A stretch of DNA of 64,000 nucleotides from Arthrobacter pityocampae. Lineage in GTDB: Bacteria; Actinomycetota; Actinomycetes; Actinomycetales; Micrococcaceae. The translations under genes were made by a program, and so were the position numbers. The notes under the pieces are model-generated. The model did not search any database, was not told where the DNA came from, and saw nothing but the letters and a program-made list of their open reading frames with translations. The stretch spans positions 124,001 to 188,000 of the forward strand of contig NZ_PRKW01000005.1 of NCBI RefSeq assembly GCF_002927275.1. Reading direction: 5' to 3'. This document shows, one piece after another, positions 27,802-36,600 of the stretch; within the stretch, counting starts at the first letter, position 1, and every line of letters starts with the position of its first letter.

Positions 27802-29130
27802 ATGAGTGCACGAGGCATCGGCTGGACCCTGCACGGTGACGGGAAGAACGTCCGGCCGGGCGGATTCGTCGCCCCGGAGGAACGACTGACCTGGCCCAGG
27901 ACCATCGGCATCGGCGCCCAGCACGTCGTCGCGATGTTCGGGGCGACCTTCCTCGTCCCGCTCATCACCGGGTTCCCGCCGTCGACCACCCTGCTCTTCT
28001 CCGGGATCGGGACCATCCTGTTCCTCGTGATCACGGCCGGACGCGTGCCCAGCTACCTCGGGTCGAGCTTCGCCTTCATCGCCCCAATCGCGGCGGCGCA
28101 GTCCCAGCACGGCGCGCCCGGCGCGCTCGGCGGCATCATCATGGCGGGCGCTGCCCTCGCGCTGATCGGCGGAATCGTCCACAGCGCGGGGACCCGGTGG
28201 ATCCAGGCGGCCATGCCGCCCATCGTCACGGGGGCCATCGTGGCGCTGATCGGGCTCAACCTCGCGCCGACCGCGAAGGCCGGCTTCGAGCAGGCTCCCC
28301 TGACCGCCCTGGTCACGGTGGTCTCGATCCTGCTGGTCACGGTGCTGTTCAAGGGCATCCTCGGGCGCCTGTCGATCCTCGTCGGCGTCCTCACCGGGTA
28401 CGCCGTCGCCATGGTCCGCGGCGAGGTGGACTTCGCCGCCATCGGCAGCGCCGCCTGGTTCGGCCTCCCGGACTTCGCCGCACCCGAGTTCCACCTCTCC
28501 GTCGTCGGGCTGTTCATCCCCGTGGTCCTCGTGCTCGTCGCCGAGAACATCGGCCACATGAAGTCGGTGGCCGCCATGACGGACCGGGACCTCGACCCGT
28601 ACACCGGGCGCGCCCTCATGGCGGACGGCCTCGCGACCATGATCGCCGGCTCCGGCGGCGGCTCGGGGACCACCACCTACGCGGAGAACATCGGCGTGAT
28701 GGCGGCGTCCCGCGTCTACTCGACGGCCGCGTACTGGGTGGCCGGCATCGTCGCGATCCTCCTGAGCCTCCTCCCCAAGTTCGGCGCCCTCATCGCGACC
28801 GTCCCCGCCGGGGTGCTCGGCGGCGCAGGCGTGGTCCTCTACGGCATGATCGGGATCCTGGGCGTGCGCATCTGGGTGCAGAACCGGGTCGACTTCTCCA
28901 ACCCCATCAACCTCTCGACGGCGGGCGTGGCCCTGGTCGTCGGCATCGCGGACTTCACGTGGACGATCGGCGACCTGACCTTCGCGGGGATCGCCCTCGG
29001 GACGGCGTCCGCGCTGATCATCTTCCACGGCATGACGGCGATCGCGCGGGCGCGCGGCAGCGAGCATGTCCCCGGGCCGGAGGAGCTCGAGTCGAGCGAC
29101 CACGGCGCACGACCCTCGAAGCTGGGCTGA
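27802..29130 (+). CDS. NCS2-family uracil/xanthine permease
   Basis: A 442-residue membrane transporter with about 12-14 hydrophobic segments. The NCS2 signature is seen in GSGGGSGTTTYAENIGVMAASRVYS (about residues 282-305), and QHVVAMFGATFLVP in the first helix is typical of uracil permeases. It likely takes up uracil by proton symport. GGAAGG lies upstream of the ATG at 27802. No pyrimidine gene or riboswitch is adjacent. The APH-like kinase follows after 59 bases. Confidence 0.9.
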   Translation: MSARGIGWTLHGDGKNVRPGGFVAPEERLTWPRTIGIGAQHVVAMFGATFLVPLITGFPPSTTLLFSGIGTILFLVITAGRVPSYLGSSFAFIAPIAAAQSQHGAPGALGGIIMAGAALALIGGIVHSAGTRWIQAAMPPIVTGAIVALIGLNLAPTAKAGFEQAPLTALVTVVSILLVTVLFKGILGRLSILVGVLTGYAVAMVRGEVDFAAIGSAAWFGLPDFAAPEFHLSVVGLFIPVVLVLVAENIGHMKSVAAMTDRDLDPYTGRALMADGLATMIAGSGGGSGTTTYAENIGVMAASRVYSTAAYWVAGIVAILLSLLPKFGALIATVPAGVLGGAGVVLYGMIGILGVRIWVQNRVDFSNPINLSTAGVALVVGIADFTWTIGDLTFAGIALGTASALIIFHGMTAIARARGSEHVPGPEELESSDHGARPSKLG

Positions 29131-29189
29131 GCCGTGCCCGCTGCGACCTCGACATCCCCGGGTCGGCCCTCCGCCGGGCCGGGTGTCCG

Positions 29190-30191
29190 ATGAACAATCT
29201 GCGGGAGGCGTGGGCCTCGCCTGCGTGGCGGCGGGAGGCTGAGCAGTGGATCGACCTGGTGCTGGACTCGTTCGGGGTGACCCGGACGGGACCGACCGAC
29301 CAGCCGCGCATCCGCTTCTGGTCGACGCAGCTCACCGTCCCCACCGACCACGGCACGCTCTGGTTCAAGGAGAACAACCCGGGCCAGTTCGCGGAGGCCT
29401 CCATCCTGTCCCTGCTCGGCGAACTGGCGCCGGACCACGTCGCGGCCCCGCTCGCGATCGAACCCTCCCGCGGGTGGATGCTCACGGCGGACCACGGCGC
29501 GACGCTCGACGGCCTCGGATCGGACGACCCCGCGGTGTGGGCCCGCATCACCGCCGACTTCGCGGACCTGCAGCGGATCGCCGCCCCGCACGGTGAACGC
29601 CTCGCCGAGGCGGGGCTCGTCACCATGAACCCCGAGGTGGCGGCGAACTTCGTCGAGAACCAGCTGCTCCTGCACACGGGGCTGCCGGCCGGGCACCCGC
29701 TGTACCTGTCCGCGGAGGAGGCCGACGACGTCGTGCGCCGCCTGCCCGCCGTCCACCGCGCCGTCGACGCGCTGCGGGCCGTCCCGGTGCCGCTGTCCCT
29801 CGACCACAACGACCTCCACGCCCGGAACTGCTTCCTACCCGGTACGGACGCCGAGCCGCTGCGGTTCTTCGACTTCGCCGACGCCTACTGGGCGCACCCG
29901 TTCAGCGCCCTGCTCGTGCCCATCACGCAGATGCGGGAGCAGTGGAACACGACGGCGGAGGACCCACGGATCCGGTCCGTGGTCACGGCCTACCTCGAGC
30001 GCTGGACGGACCTCGCACCGCTGCCGGAACTGCGGGCCGCCGTCGAACCCGCGCTGACGCTGGCCGGCGTGCACCGGTACGGCTCGTGGCTGCGCCTGCT
30101 GGTCTACGCCGACGACGACTCCATGCGCGCGTACGCCCCGGCGGCACGGCACTACCTGACGACGCTGACGGACCCGGTCCTGACGGCGTAG
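29190..30191 (+). CDS. Phosphotransferase of the APH/choline-kinase fold
   Basis: A 333-residue protein with the kinase-like catalytic loop LDHNDLHARNCFL (HxDLHxxN) near residue 211 and the metal-binding Asp in FFDFADAYW. Both belong to the aminoglycoside phosphotransferase/choline kinase fold. The N-terminal lobe has WFKENNPGQFAEA, containing the conserved Lys and Glu. The substrate is unknown; resistance cannot be claimed. It is 59 bases after the uracil permease on the same strand. Confidence 0.8.
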   Translation: MNNLREAWASPAWRREAEQWIDLVLDSFGVTRTGPTDQPRIRFWSTQLTVPTDHGTLWFKENNPGQFAEASILSLLGELAPDHVAAPLAIEPSRGWMLTADHGATLDGLGSDDPAVWARITADFADLQRIAAPHGERLAEAGLVTMNPEVAANFVENQLLLHTGLPAGHPLYLSAEEADDVVRRLPAVHRAVDALRAVPVPLSLDHNDLHARNCFLPGTDAEPLRFFDFADAYWAHPFSALLVPITQMREQWNTTAEDPRIRSVVTAYLERWTDLAPLPELRAAVEPALTLAGVHRYGSWLRLLVYADDDSMRAYAPAARHYLTTLTDPVLTA

Positions 30192-30216
30192 GCCCCGCGC
30201 TGCCCTTGCCGGGGCC
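30191..30216 (+). terminator. GC hairpin after the phosphotransferase gene
   Basis: GGCCCCG (30191-30197) pairs with CGGGGCC (30210-30216) around 12 bases. There is no T-run. CGGGGC is repeated three times just downstream. It could serve both convergent genes. Confidence 0.4.
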
Positions 30217-30248
30217 GGGGCCGGGGCCGACGCGCCCGGCCAACCGGC

Positions 30249-31079
30249 TCAGGACCCCGGGCGCCCCGGCGGCCACGTGGATCTCCCGGCCATGCACTCC
30301 GCGAGGACGTCCGCGGCATCCGACACGATCCCGTGGACACCCAGATCCAGCAGCCGGTCCATCCCCGCCCGCTCGTTGACCGTCCAGACGTGCACCTGCA
30401 GGCCGGCGGCGGCGCAGCGCCGGACGAACCCGCGCGTCACGACCCGCACGCCCCGGTACGTCTCGGGCACCTGCAGCGCCTGGACCCGGGCCGCCCTGGC
30501 GAGCGGCCCGGCCAGCCCCAGCGGCGCGGCGAGCTTCAGGAGGGTGTTGACCGCCATGCCCGCCGACGACGCCGTCGGCCGGTCCAGCAGGCGCAGCACC
30601 GCGAGCCTCCGCCGGTCGGAGAAGGACGCCACGAGCACGCGGTCGTGGGCGGCGTGGCGGTTGATGAGGTCCGCGAAGGGGCGCACGCACGCATCGCTCT
30701 TGACGTCGATGTTGAGGCGCAGCTCCGGCCAGCGCAGCAGGACGGCCTCGAGCGTGGGGATCCCGCCGCGTCCGCCGACCGACAGCCCGCCCAGTTCCCG
30801 CGCCGTCCGCGCCGCGACCGGCCCGCGGACCCCCGTGACCCGGTCGAGGACCTCGTCGTGGAAGACCACGACCACGCCGTCGCTCGAGGCGTGGACGTCG
30901 ATCTCGAGGTACCGGAAGCCGAGGTCCACGGCACGCTCGAACGCGGCCAGGGTGTTCTCCCCGCCGTCGGGCGCGAAGCCGCGGTGGGACAGCGCGATCG
31001 GCTGCGGGCGGGGCGGGGTTCCCGCCGCGCTGTCGAGATAGGGGTAGTGGCCGGGATCAGGCCGTGCGGAGCGCCGCAA
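30249..31079 (-). CDS. Glycerophosphodiester phosphodiesterase
   Basis: Hydrolyses glycerophosphodiesters to glycerol 3-phosphate and an alcohol. Motifs: SHRGFAPDGGENTLAAFERAVDLG, EIDVHASSDGVVVVFHDEVLDRVTG, and HVWTVNE near the C-terminus, giving the metal ligands and catalytic His. The start is uncertain. No ATG or GTG lies before the domain, so a TTG at 31079 with GGAG seven bases upstream was chosen; it overlaps the upstream HAD gene by 23 bases. With this start the product is 276 residues. There is no clear signal peptide, so it is probably cytoplasmic. Confidence 0.85.
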   Translation of the reverse strand: MRRSARPDPGHYPYLDSAAGTPPRPQPIALSHRGFAPDGGENTLAAFERAVDLGFRYLEIDVHASSDGVVVVFHDEVLDRVTGVRGPVAARTARELGGLSVGGRGGIPTLEAVLLRWPELRLNIDVKSDACVRPFADLINRHAAHDRVLVASFSDRRRLAVLRLLDRPTASSAGMAVNTLLKLAAPLGLAGPLARAARVQALQVPETYRGVRVVTRGFVRRCAAAGLQVHVWTVNERAGMDRLLDLGVHGIVSDAADVLAECMAGRSTWPPGRPGS

Positions 31080-31866
31080 GCCGTTGCTCCAGGATCTGCG
31101 CCACGCCGTCCTCCTCGAAGGCGGGGGCCATGAGGTTCGCGGCGGCGAGCGCATCGGGGTGCCCGGAGGCCATCGCGTACCCGTGGCCCGCCCAGTCGAG
31201 CATCTGGACGTCGTTGGGCATGTCCCCGAAGGCGACGACGTCCGCAGCCTCGATCCCCCGTGCCCCCGCGTACTGCGCGAGGGTGACGGACTTGTTGATG
31301 TCCGGCAGGGCCATCTCGAGGAGGGCCATCGAGGGCGCGGAGTGGGTCGTGGAGACCAGGTGCGCGACGGCGGGACGCACCACGGCCAGGAAGTCGTCCG
31401 GCGAGACGCCACGCTCCCGGGCCATGAACTTCACGATCTCCTCGCCGGGCAGGGACTCCTCGAAGGCCTGCGCCGTGAGACCGCCGAGCAGTTCGGCCGT
31501 CGCGGCGTCGGCGAACCCGGACTCGACCTTGAATCCCGAGATCGTCTCCGCCGCGAAGGTGGCCGCCGGGAAGAGTCCGCGGATGATGTCCCGGGCGGCA
31601 TAGATGCTCTCGGGGGCGAGGAGCTTCGCGTCGAGCACGCGCTCCGACGCGAGGTCGTACGTCAGGGCGCCGTTGGAGCAGATGACCGTCCCGGTGTGCC
31701 CGAGCTGGTCCCGGAGGGGGTGGAGCCAGCGGGGCGGGCGGCCCGTGACGAAGACGACGTCCACCCCGGCGTCCACGCAGGCCCGGAACGCGCGGATGGT
31801 GCGTTCGCTCATCTTGCCGTCATGCCCGACGACGGTGCCGTCCATGTCGCTCGCCACGAGGCGCAT
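31057..31866 (-). CDS. HAD-superfamily (Cof-type) phosphatase
   Basis: A 269-residue HAD phosphatase with motif I SDMDGTVVGHDG, motif II VTGRPPRWL, a conserved Lys near DINKSVTL, and motif IV GDMPNDVQML. It has the same subfamily architecture as the HAD gene at 11369 but clearly a different sequence. AAGGAG precedes the ATG by six bases. It overlaps the glycerophosphodiesterase gene, so the two are likely coexpressed. The substrate is not predictable. Confidence 0.88.
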   Translation of the reverse strand: MRLVASDMDGTVVGHDGKMSERTIRAFRACVDAGVDVVFVTGRPPRWLHPLRDQLGHTGTVICSNGALTYDLASERVLDAKLLAPESIYAARDIIRGLFPAATFAAETISGFKVESGFADAATAELLGGLTAQAFEESLPGEEIVKFMARERGVSPDDFLAVVRPAVAHLVSTTHSAPSMALLEMALPDINKSVTLAQYAGARGIEAADVVAFGDMPNDVQMLDWAGHGYAMASGHPDALAAANLMAPAFEEDGVAQILEQRLAALRTA

Positions 31867-31912
31867 CGTCCACTCCTTCAGGTCCAGGACCTCTACCCTA
31901 CCGGCGGCGGGA

Positions 31913-31978
31913 CCACCGCCTGCCGGCAACTCGTCGGCCGGGCTGCCACCGCCTGCGGGGAACCCGTCGGCCGGGCCG
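31913..31978. repeat. Two-copy 33-bp tandem repeat
   Basis: Units 31913-31945 and 31946-31978 agree at all but a few positions, both beginning CCACCGCCTGC and containing CGTCGGCCGGGC. The second unit ends exactly before the stop codon of the PEBP gene. On the minus strand the repeat is also open in the HAD frame, encoding two 11-residue units containing LPAGGG or FPAGGG. No product is claimed. Confidence 0.6.
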
Positions 31979-32506
31979 CTACTGCTCGTACGTGCCGGTG
32001 AGGCGGGCGCGGCCGAGGGTGTGGGAGAACAGGTTGAAGCCGAGGTAGGCGGGGCTGGCGTCGGCGGGGAGGTCCAGCGACTCGACATCCACGGCGTGCA
32101 CCACCACGTGGTAGTGGTGCGGCCCGTGCCCCGCGGGCGGGGCGGCGCCCACGAAGCCTGGGAAGCCGCCGTCGTTCCGGAGCTGCACGGCGCCCTCGGG
32201 CAGCAGGCCGGAGCCGTCCGTCCCCGCACCGGCGGGCAGCCACGTGGTCGTGACCGGGAGATCCGCCACCGCCCAGTGCCAGAAGCCGCTCGCGGTCGGC
32301 GCGTCAGGGTCGTAGACGGTGACCGCGAAGCTCCGGGTGCCCTCGGGGAAGCCGCTCCAGGCGAGCTGCGGCGACTCGTCCTTGCCGCCCGCTCCCATCC
32401 TGCCGGACGCCTGCGCGACGTCGAGGGGCGCGGAATCGGTGACGGTCTCGCTGGTGAGCTCGAAGGCGGGCACCTGCGGGAGGTCTGCGTACGGGTCGCG
32501 GGTCAT
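31979..32506 (-). CDS. YbhB/YbcL-type PEBP (Raf kinase inhibitor-like) protein
   Basis: A 175-residue phosphatidylethanolamine-binding-protein fold. It has [27 protein letters not shown] and the anion-binding [13 protein letters not shown], plus FWHWAV. Bacterial members have no fixed function; ligand binding is assumed. AGAGGAG precedes the ATG at 32506. There is no signal peptide, so it is cytoplasmic. It lies between the HAD/GDPD pair and a PfkB kinase, all on one strand with short gaps. Confidence 0.9.
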   Translation of the reverse strand: MTRDPYADLPQVPAFELTSETVTDSAPLDVAQASGRMGAGGKDESPQLAWSGFPEGTRSFAVTVYDPDAPTASGFWHWAVADLPVTTTWLPAGAGTDGSGLLPEGAVQLRNDGGFPGFVGAAPPAGHGPHHYHVVVHAVDVESLDLPADASPAYLGFNLFSHTLGRARLTGTYEQ

Positions 32507-32540
32507 GGCCGTGCTCCTCTGGTCGTCGTCGGCCGGGATC

Positions 32541-33464
32541 TCACGCGCCGGAGACCATCTCGTCCCGCGTGGGCGGGTTTGCTCCCGGACGGGAGACCGT
32601 GATGGCCGCCGCACGGGCCGCGTACTGCAGCATCCCGGTCAGCTGGTCGACGGTGATTCGGAGCAGCGCGTCGCGGTGATGGGCGCCGTCGAGTCCGGAA
32701 TCCACGATCGCACCCAGCAGGGCCGCCATGAACGAGTCCCCGGCGCCGACGGTGTCCACCACGGCGGTGGGCGGCGCGGGGACGGCCGCCTCGCCGGTGC
32801 GGCAGACGCCCCACGGGCCCTTCGACCCGCGGGTCACGACGACGACGGCGGGACCTGCCTCCAGCCAGGCGCGTGCCGACTCCTCGGGCGTGCGGTCCGG
32901 GTAGAGCCAGGCGAGATCCTCGTCGGAGGCCTTGACGACGTCGGCGAGGGCCACGAACGCCTCGGCCTGCCGCCGGGCGAAGGCCGCGTCCCGGATGATC
33001 GTCGGCCGGCAGTTGGGGTCGTAGGTGACGGTGACCAGCCCGGAGGCGGCCGTCATCAGGGCCAGGACGTCGTCGGCCCCGGGCGCGAGCATGGTGGCGA
33101 TGGACCCGGTGTGCAGCAGGGTGCACCCGTCGAGGAGCGTGTCCTTCCGCCGGGCCAGTCCCGGCAGCTCCCACACCAGCTGGAAGTCGTAGGACGCACC
33201 TCCCGCGGGGTCGAGGCGCGCGGTCGCGACGCTCGTGGGCGCGGCATCCGGCTCGACGGGGAAGGACACCGCATTGTCGTGGAGATGCTGCTGGATCATG
33301 CGCCCGTAGTCGTCGTCGCCGTACCGGCCGACGAACTGGGCCCGATGACCGAGGCGCGCCAGGCCCACGGCCACGTTCATGGGACTGCCACCCACGTGCG
33401 CGCGCATGGACGCGGTGTCGCTGACGACTTCGTCGATGAGGGTTTCCCCGATTACTGTGAGCAC
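32541..33464 (-). CDS. PfkB-family carbohydrate kinase
   Basis: A 307-residue ribokinase-fold sugar kinase. Signature 1 appears in [32 protein letters not shown]. Signature 2 is [16 protein letters not shown], where the Asp is the catalytic base and AGD forms the anion hole. Fructokinase is the nearest guess because of the N-terminal IGETLIDEV pattern, but the sugar is unproven. ATG start. It stands 34 bases upstream of the PEBP gene on the same strand and is followed by no sugar transporter. Confidence 0.88.
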   Translation of the reverse strand: MLTVIGETLIDEVVSDTASMRAHVGGSPMNVAVGLARLGHRAQFVGRYGDDDYGRMIQQHLHDNAVSFPVEPDAAPTSVATARLDPAGGASYDFQLVWELPGLARRKDTLLDGCTLLHTGSIATMLAPGADDVLALMTAASGLVTVTYDPNCRPTIIRDAAFARRQAEAFVALADVVKASDEDLAWLYPDRTPEESARAWLEAGPAVVVVTRGSKGPWGVCRTGEAAVPAPPTAVVDTVGAGDSFMAALLGAIVDSGLDGAHHRDALLRITVDQLTGMLQYAARAAAITVSRPGANPPTRDEMVSGA

Positions 33465-33530
33465 CCGTTCAACGTACCAGCCGTTGTCGCGGCGGGTGCC
33501 AGGAAGCCTTCCGTCGTCCCCGGCGTCGTC

Positions 33531-34013
33531 CTAGCGCGGGCGCCGGGGAATGATCGAGGGCCGCGGCGGGATGGGCCTGCCCCGGAAGCGCCGCACGCTG
33601 TAGACGATCAGGGTGAGCGCGATCATCGACGACAGGAGCAGGCTGACACCCGTGCCCGTGCCGCCGAAGAGCCACCACTTGTCGGCGAAGAACCACCAGG
33701 CGGGCGTTGCGGGCTCCATGATCCAGACCACGCCGAGGGCCATGATCACGAACGAGCTCATGCAGCTCGCCGTGATCCGCGGGATCGTCTTCACCCCGAG
33801 GGCTGCGGCGTGGAAGGCGTTCTCCTTGAGCGGGGTCAGGTAGCGCCGCGCCCAGTGGTAGTGCCGCGACAGGACCGCGAGTCCCCCGGCCACCATCAGC
33901 AGCCCCGGGCCGGGCAGCACGAGAGCGGCGAGCCCGAGCACCACGAGGCTCCACCCGATCACCTCGGCGCCGGTCCGATGGACCCAGCCCGGGATGCGCC
34001 CTTTCGCTGCCAT
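33531..34013 (-). CDS. PGPGW-type (TIGR02611-like) membrane protein
   Basis: A 160-residue membrane protein. The hydrophobic segment with the motif LVLPGPGLLMVAGGLAVLS (about residues 26-44) matches the PGPGW family of unknown function. Two or three further segments lie at about 80-100 and 125-145, with a W-rich loop WWFFADKWWLFGG between. The tail is basic and proline-rich (RPIPPRPSIIPRR). The ATG at 34013 was preferred because the longer frame runs into the upstream regulatory region. Confidence 0.78.
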   Translation of the reverse strand: MAAKGRIPGWVHRTGAEVIGWSLVVLGLAALVLPGPGLLMVAGGLAVLSRHYHWARRYLTPLKENAFHAAALGVKTIPRITASCMSSFVIMALGVVWIMEPATPAWWFFADKWWLFGGTGTGVSLLLSSMIALTLIVYSVRRFRGRPIPPRPSIIPRRPR

Positions 34014-34083
34014 GATCACAGGATGCCACAGGCTCCTGAGTGCCCACGATGCCCGGGAGGTGAACTCCGGGCATCGGAACAAA

Positions 34084-34093
34084 TACCCGGGTA
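34084..34093. promoter_or_regulatory. Palindrome upstream of the dioxygenase operon
   Basis: TACCCGGGTA is a perfect 10-bp palindrome, flanked by CAAA on the left and GTTTG on the right. It lies 60 bases before the start at 34153. It is a candidate operator for a MarR or DUF24 regulator, by analogy with MhqR/QsrR control of such genes. Confidence 0.35.
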
Positions 34094-34152
34094 CATGTGT
34101 TTGCATGGACATGCCGGTGCCCGGAAGGCCGGTCCGAACCCAGGAGGACAGC

Positions 34153-35142
34153 GTGAGCGTACAAACCGAAGGTCTCCACCACGTCACCGCGATCGCGGGT
34201 GACCCGCAGCGGAACATCGACTTCTACATCAGGGGCCTCGGGCTACGCCTGGTCAAGAAGACGGTCAACTTCGACGATCCCGGGACGTACCACCTCTACT
34301 ACGGCGACGAGGCCGGCCGCCCTGGGTCCCTGCTGACGTTCTTCCCCTGGCAGGGCATCCGCAGCGGCCGCGTGGGCAGCGGACAGTCGACCACCACCGC
34401 GTTCTCGGTGCCGCAGGGCACCCTCGGCTGGTGGCAGGAGCACTTCAAGGCGATCGGCGTCGCCTCGGACATCGTGCGCGCCTCGTCCGAGGAGGAGCGC
34501 CTCTCCCTCCGCGACCCCGACGGACTGCAGATCGACCTGGTGGCCTCGTCCGTCTCCGACCCCCGCGACCCGTGGGACTCCGCCTCCGTCCCGGCCGAGT
34601 ACGCCGTGCGGGGCCAGCACTCCTCGGTCCTCACGGTCCAGGACCCCACCCGCACGCTCGAGACCCTCACACGGGACCTCGGCATGACGGTCCTCACCGA
34701 GAAGGACGGCCGGTACCGCCTCAGCACGCATGCCGGGGAGCCCGGCACCGTGGTGGACGTCGTCGCCGACCCCCGCGGCGAGCGCGGTCTCGTGGCCGGC
34801 GGGACGGTGCACCACATCGCCTTCCGCGTGCCGGATGAGCAGACCCAGGAGGTGTGGCGCCAGGAACTCGCCGACCGCGGGTACGCGGTCACGGCCATCC
34901 TCGATCGCCAGTACTTCACCTCGATCTACTTCCGCGAACCCGGCGGGACGCTTTTGGAGATCGCCACGGACACCCCGGGCTTCGACATCGACGAGCCCCT
35001 GCTGGAACTCGGCCGCTCGCTCAAGCTGCCGCCGTGGCTCGAGCCGAACCGCGAGGCCATCTCCCACGCGGTCGCGACGATCGACGTGCCGGAGGAGAAC
35101 AATCCCGCCGTCCAGGCGTCCGCCAGGAAGGCGGGGGCATGA
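34153..35142 (+). CDS. Ring-cleaving dioxygenase, MhqO-like (VOC family)
   Basis: A 329-residue two-module vicinal-oxygen-chelate protein. The first module begins GLHHVTAIAGDPQRNIDFYIRGLGLRLVKKTVNFDDP. The second has GTVHHIAFRVPDEQTQEVW and the metal Glu in FREPGGTLLEIATD. It resembles MhqO-type hydroquinone dioxygenases. AGGAGGACAGC precedes the GTG at 34153. Its stop overlaps the next gene as ATGA. Firmicute MhqO and MhqD act together against quinones, and the neighbour here is MhqD-like. Confidence 0.88.
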   Translation: MSVQTEGLHHVTAIAGDPQRNIDFYIRGLGLRLVKKTVNFDDPGTYHLYYGDEAGRPGSLLTFFPWQGIRSGRVGSGQSTTTAFSVPQGTLGWWQEHFKAIGVASDIVRASSEEERLSLRDPDGLQIDLVASSVSDPRDPWDSASVPAEYAVRGQHSSVLTVQDPTRTLETLTRDLGMTVLTEKDGRYRLSTHAGEPGTVVDVVADPRGERGLVAGGTVHHIAFRVPDEQTQEVWRQELADRGYAVTAILDRQYFTSIYFREPGGTLLEIATDTPGFDIDEPLLELGRSLKLPPWLEPNREAISHAVATIDVPEENNPAVQASARKAGA

Positions 35143-35780
35143 CCAGCCCGCAGACGTGGCCGCACGTCTTCGAGGCGGGAGGCGCGGGCACCCCGGTGCT
35201 GCTGCTCCTCCACGGGACGGGCGGCACGGAGGAGGACCTCCTCCCGCTCGCCGCCCGCCTGGCGCCCGGGGCCGGCTACCTCGCGCCGCGGGGCCCGGTG
35301 CAGGAGCACGGCCTGAACCGCTGGTTCCGCCGGTTCGGGGAGGGCGTGTTCGACGTCGACGACGTCGTCCGCCGCGCGGACGAGCTCGCCGCGTTCCTCG
35401 GCTGGGCGCGGGAGCACTACGGCATCGCCGACCGCCCGCTCGTCGCCGTCGGATTCTCGAACGGGGCGAACATCGCCCTCGCCGCCGCACTGCTCCACCC
35501 GGACGCCGTCTCCCGCGTCGTCGCGTTCTCGGGGATGTACCCGCTCGAGGGGCGCACCGTCGGCGCCGACCTGTCCGGGACGTCCGTCGCCCTGTTCAAC
35601 GGGTCCTCCGACGCCATGGCCCCGATCGACAGCGTGACCCGCCTCGGGTCGATCCTCGAGAGCCGCGGCTCCGAAGTAGACCGGAACGTCCGCGAGGGCG
35701 GTCACGGGATCCACCCCACCGAGGTGGACGGCGCCGCCGCCTGGATCGCCTCGCACACCCGAAAGGTTTCCCATGACTGA
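35139..35780 (+). CDS. Carboxylesterase/phospholipase-like hydrolase, MhqD-like
   Basis: A 213-residue alpha/beta hydrolase with LLHGTGGTEEDLLPLAARL (oxyanion region), the nucleophile elbow GFSNGANIA, and the catalytic His in EGGHGIHPTEV. The size and the LNRWFRR segment fit the MhqD/YtpP carboxylesterase group. It is coupled to the dioxygenase by ATGA and overlaps the next gene by 8 bases. It likely belongs to a quinone or aromatic detoxification operon; its natural substrate is not known. Confidence 0.86.
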   Translation: MTSPQTWPHVFEAGGAGTPVLLLLHGTGGTEEDLLPLAARLAPGAGYLAPRGPVQEHGLNRWFRRFGEGVFDVDDVVRRADELAAFLGWAREHYGIADRPLVAVGFSNGANIALAAALLHPDAVSRVVAFSGMYPLEGRTVGADLSGTSVALFNGSSDAMAPIDSVTRLGSILESRGSEVDRNVREGGHGIHPTEVDGAAAWIASHTRKVSHD

Positions 35781-36570
35781 GACGCACACAGGCCACGCCG
35801 ATCTCGCCGCGAAGGCCGCGACACTCGCCCGGCTGCACGCCGCCCCCGAGATCCTGCAGGTCGTCAACGTGTGGGACGTCATCAGCGCGAGGACCATCGC
35901 CGACCTCCCCGGCACCACGGCGCTGGCCACGGCGAGCCACTCGATCGCGGCGTCGCTCGGCTACGAGGACGGCGAGAACATCCCCCTCGAGGAGATGATC
36001 GCAGCCGTCGGTCGGATCGCAGCGGCCACCCCGCTCCCCGTGTCCGCCGACCTCGAGGCCGGCTACGGCGACCCCGGAGAGGCCGTCCGCCGGGCGATCG
36101 GCGTCGGCATCGTGGGTGCGAACATCGAGGACCAGATGCGCCCGCTGGCCGACGCCGTGGCGCAGATGGAGGCGGTCGTGGAGGCCGGCCGGGCCGAGGG
36201 CGTCGACTTCGTCCTGAACGCGCGCACGGACGCTCTCCTGAAGGCGGGCGACCGCGACCCGGCGGACGTCCTGGCCGACGCCGTCGAGCGTGGCACGGCG
36301 TACCTCGCCGTCGGTGCGACGAACGTGTTCGTGCCCGGACTGCTCGACGAGCACTCCGTGACGACCCTCGTGGAGGCCTTCGGTCCGCAGCGGCTCAGCG
36401 TGATCAACGTGCCCGGCAGCCTGGCGCCCGCACGCCTGCAGGAACTCGGTGTCGCCCGGATCTCCTACGGCCCGTGGACGCAGCGCGTCGCCCTGACGGC
36501 CCTGGCGGACTCCGCACGGGAGCTGCTCGCCGGTGGCGCCCTGCCCGAGGGGACCCTTCCGCTGAACTAG
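35773..36570 (+). CDS. Isocitrate lyase/PEP mutase-family protein
   Basis: A 265-residue TIM-barrel enzyme of the PEPM/ICL superfamily. It has NVWDVISARTIADLPGTTALATAS, the metal-binding SADLEAGYGD, the VGANIEDQ segment, and FVLNARTDALL. It lacks the KKCGH signature of true isocitrate lyase, so it is probably a carboxyphosphonoenolpyruvate- or oxaloacetate-type lyase. It overlaps the esterase gene by 8 bases, and a hairpin follows. Why it travels with MhqO/MhqD is unclear. Confidence 0.87.
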   Translation: MTETHTGHADLAAKAATLARLHAAPEILQVVNVWDVISARTIADLPGTTALATASHSIAASLGYEDGENIPLEEMIAAVGRIAAATPLPVSADLEAGYGDPGEAVRRAIGVGIVGANIEDQMRPLADAVAQMEAVVEAGRAEGVDFVLNARTDALLKAGDRDPADVLADAVERGTAYLAVGATNVFVPGLLDEHSVTTLVEAFGPQRLSVINVPGSLAPARLQELGVARISYGPWTQRVALTALADSARELLAGGALPEGTLPLN

Positions 36571-36572
36571 GC

Positions 36573-36590
36573 GCTCCCCGGTCGGGGAGC
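36573..36590. terminator. Perfect hairpin between convergent genes
   Basis: GCTCCCC-GGTC-GGGGAGC lies between the stops at 36570 and 36601. It has no T-run but is placed to act in both directions. Confidence 0.5.
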
Positions 36591-36600
36591 CCGACCCCGG

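Noticed and set aside
29190-30191. Aminoglycoside resistance gene
   Set aside because: Only the general kinase-fold motifs are present, and there is no mobile context, so resistance is not supported.
30216-30237. GGGGCC tandem copies as a CRISPR or VNTR array
   Set aside because: Only three 6-base copies without spacers; consistent with GC-rich intergenic sequence.
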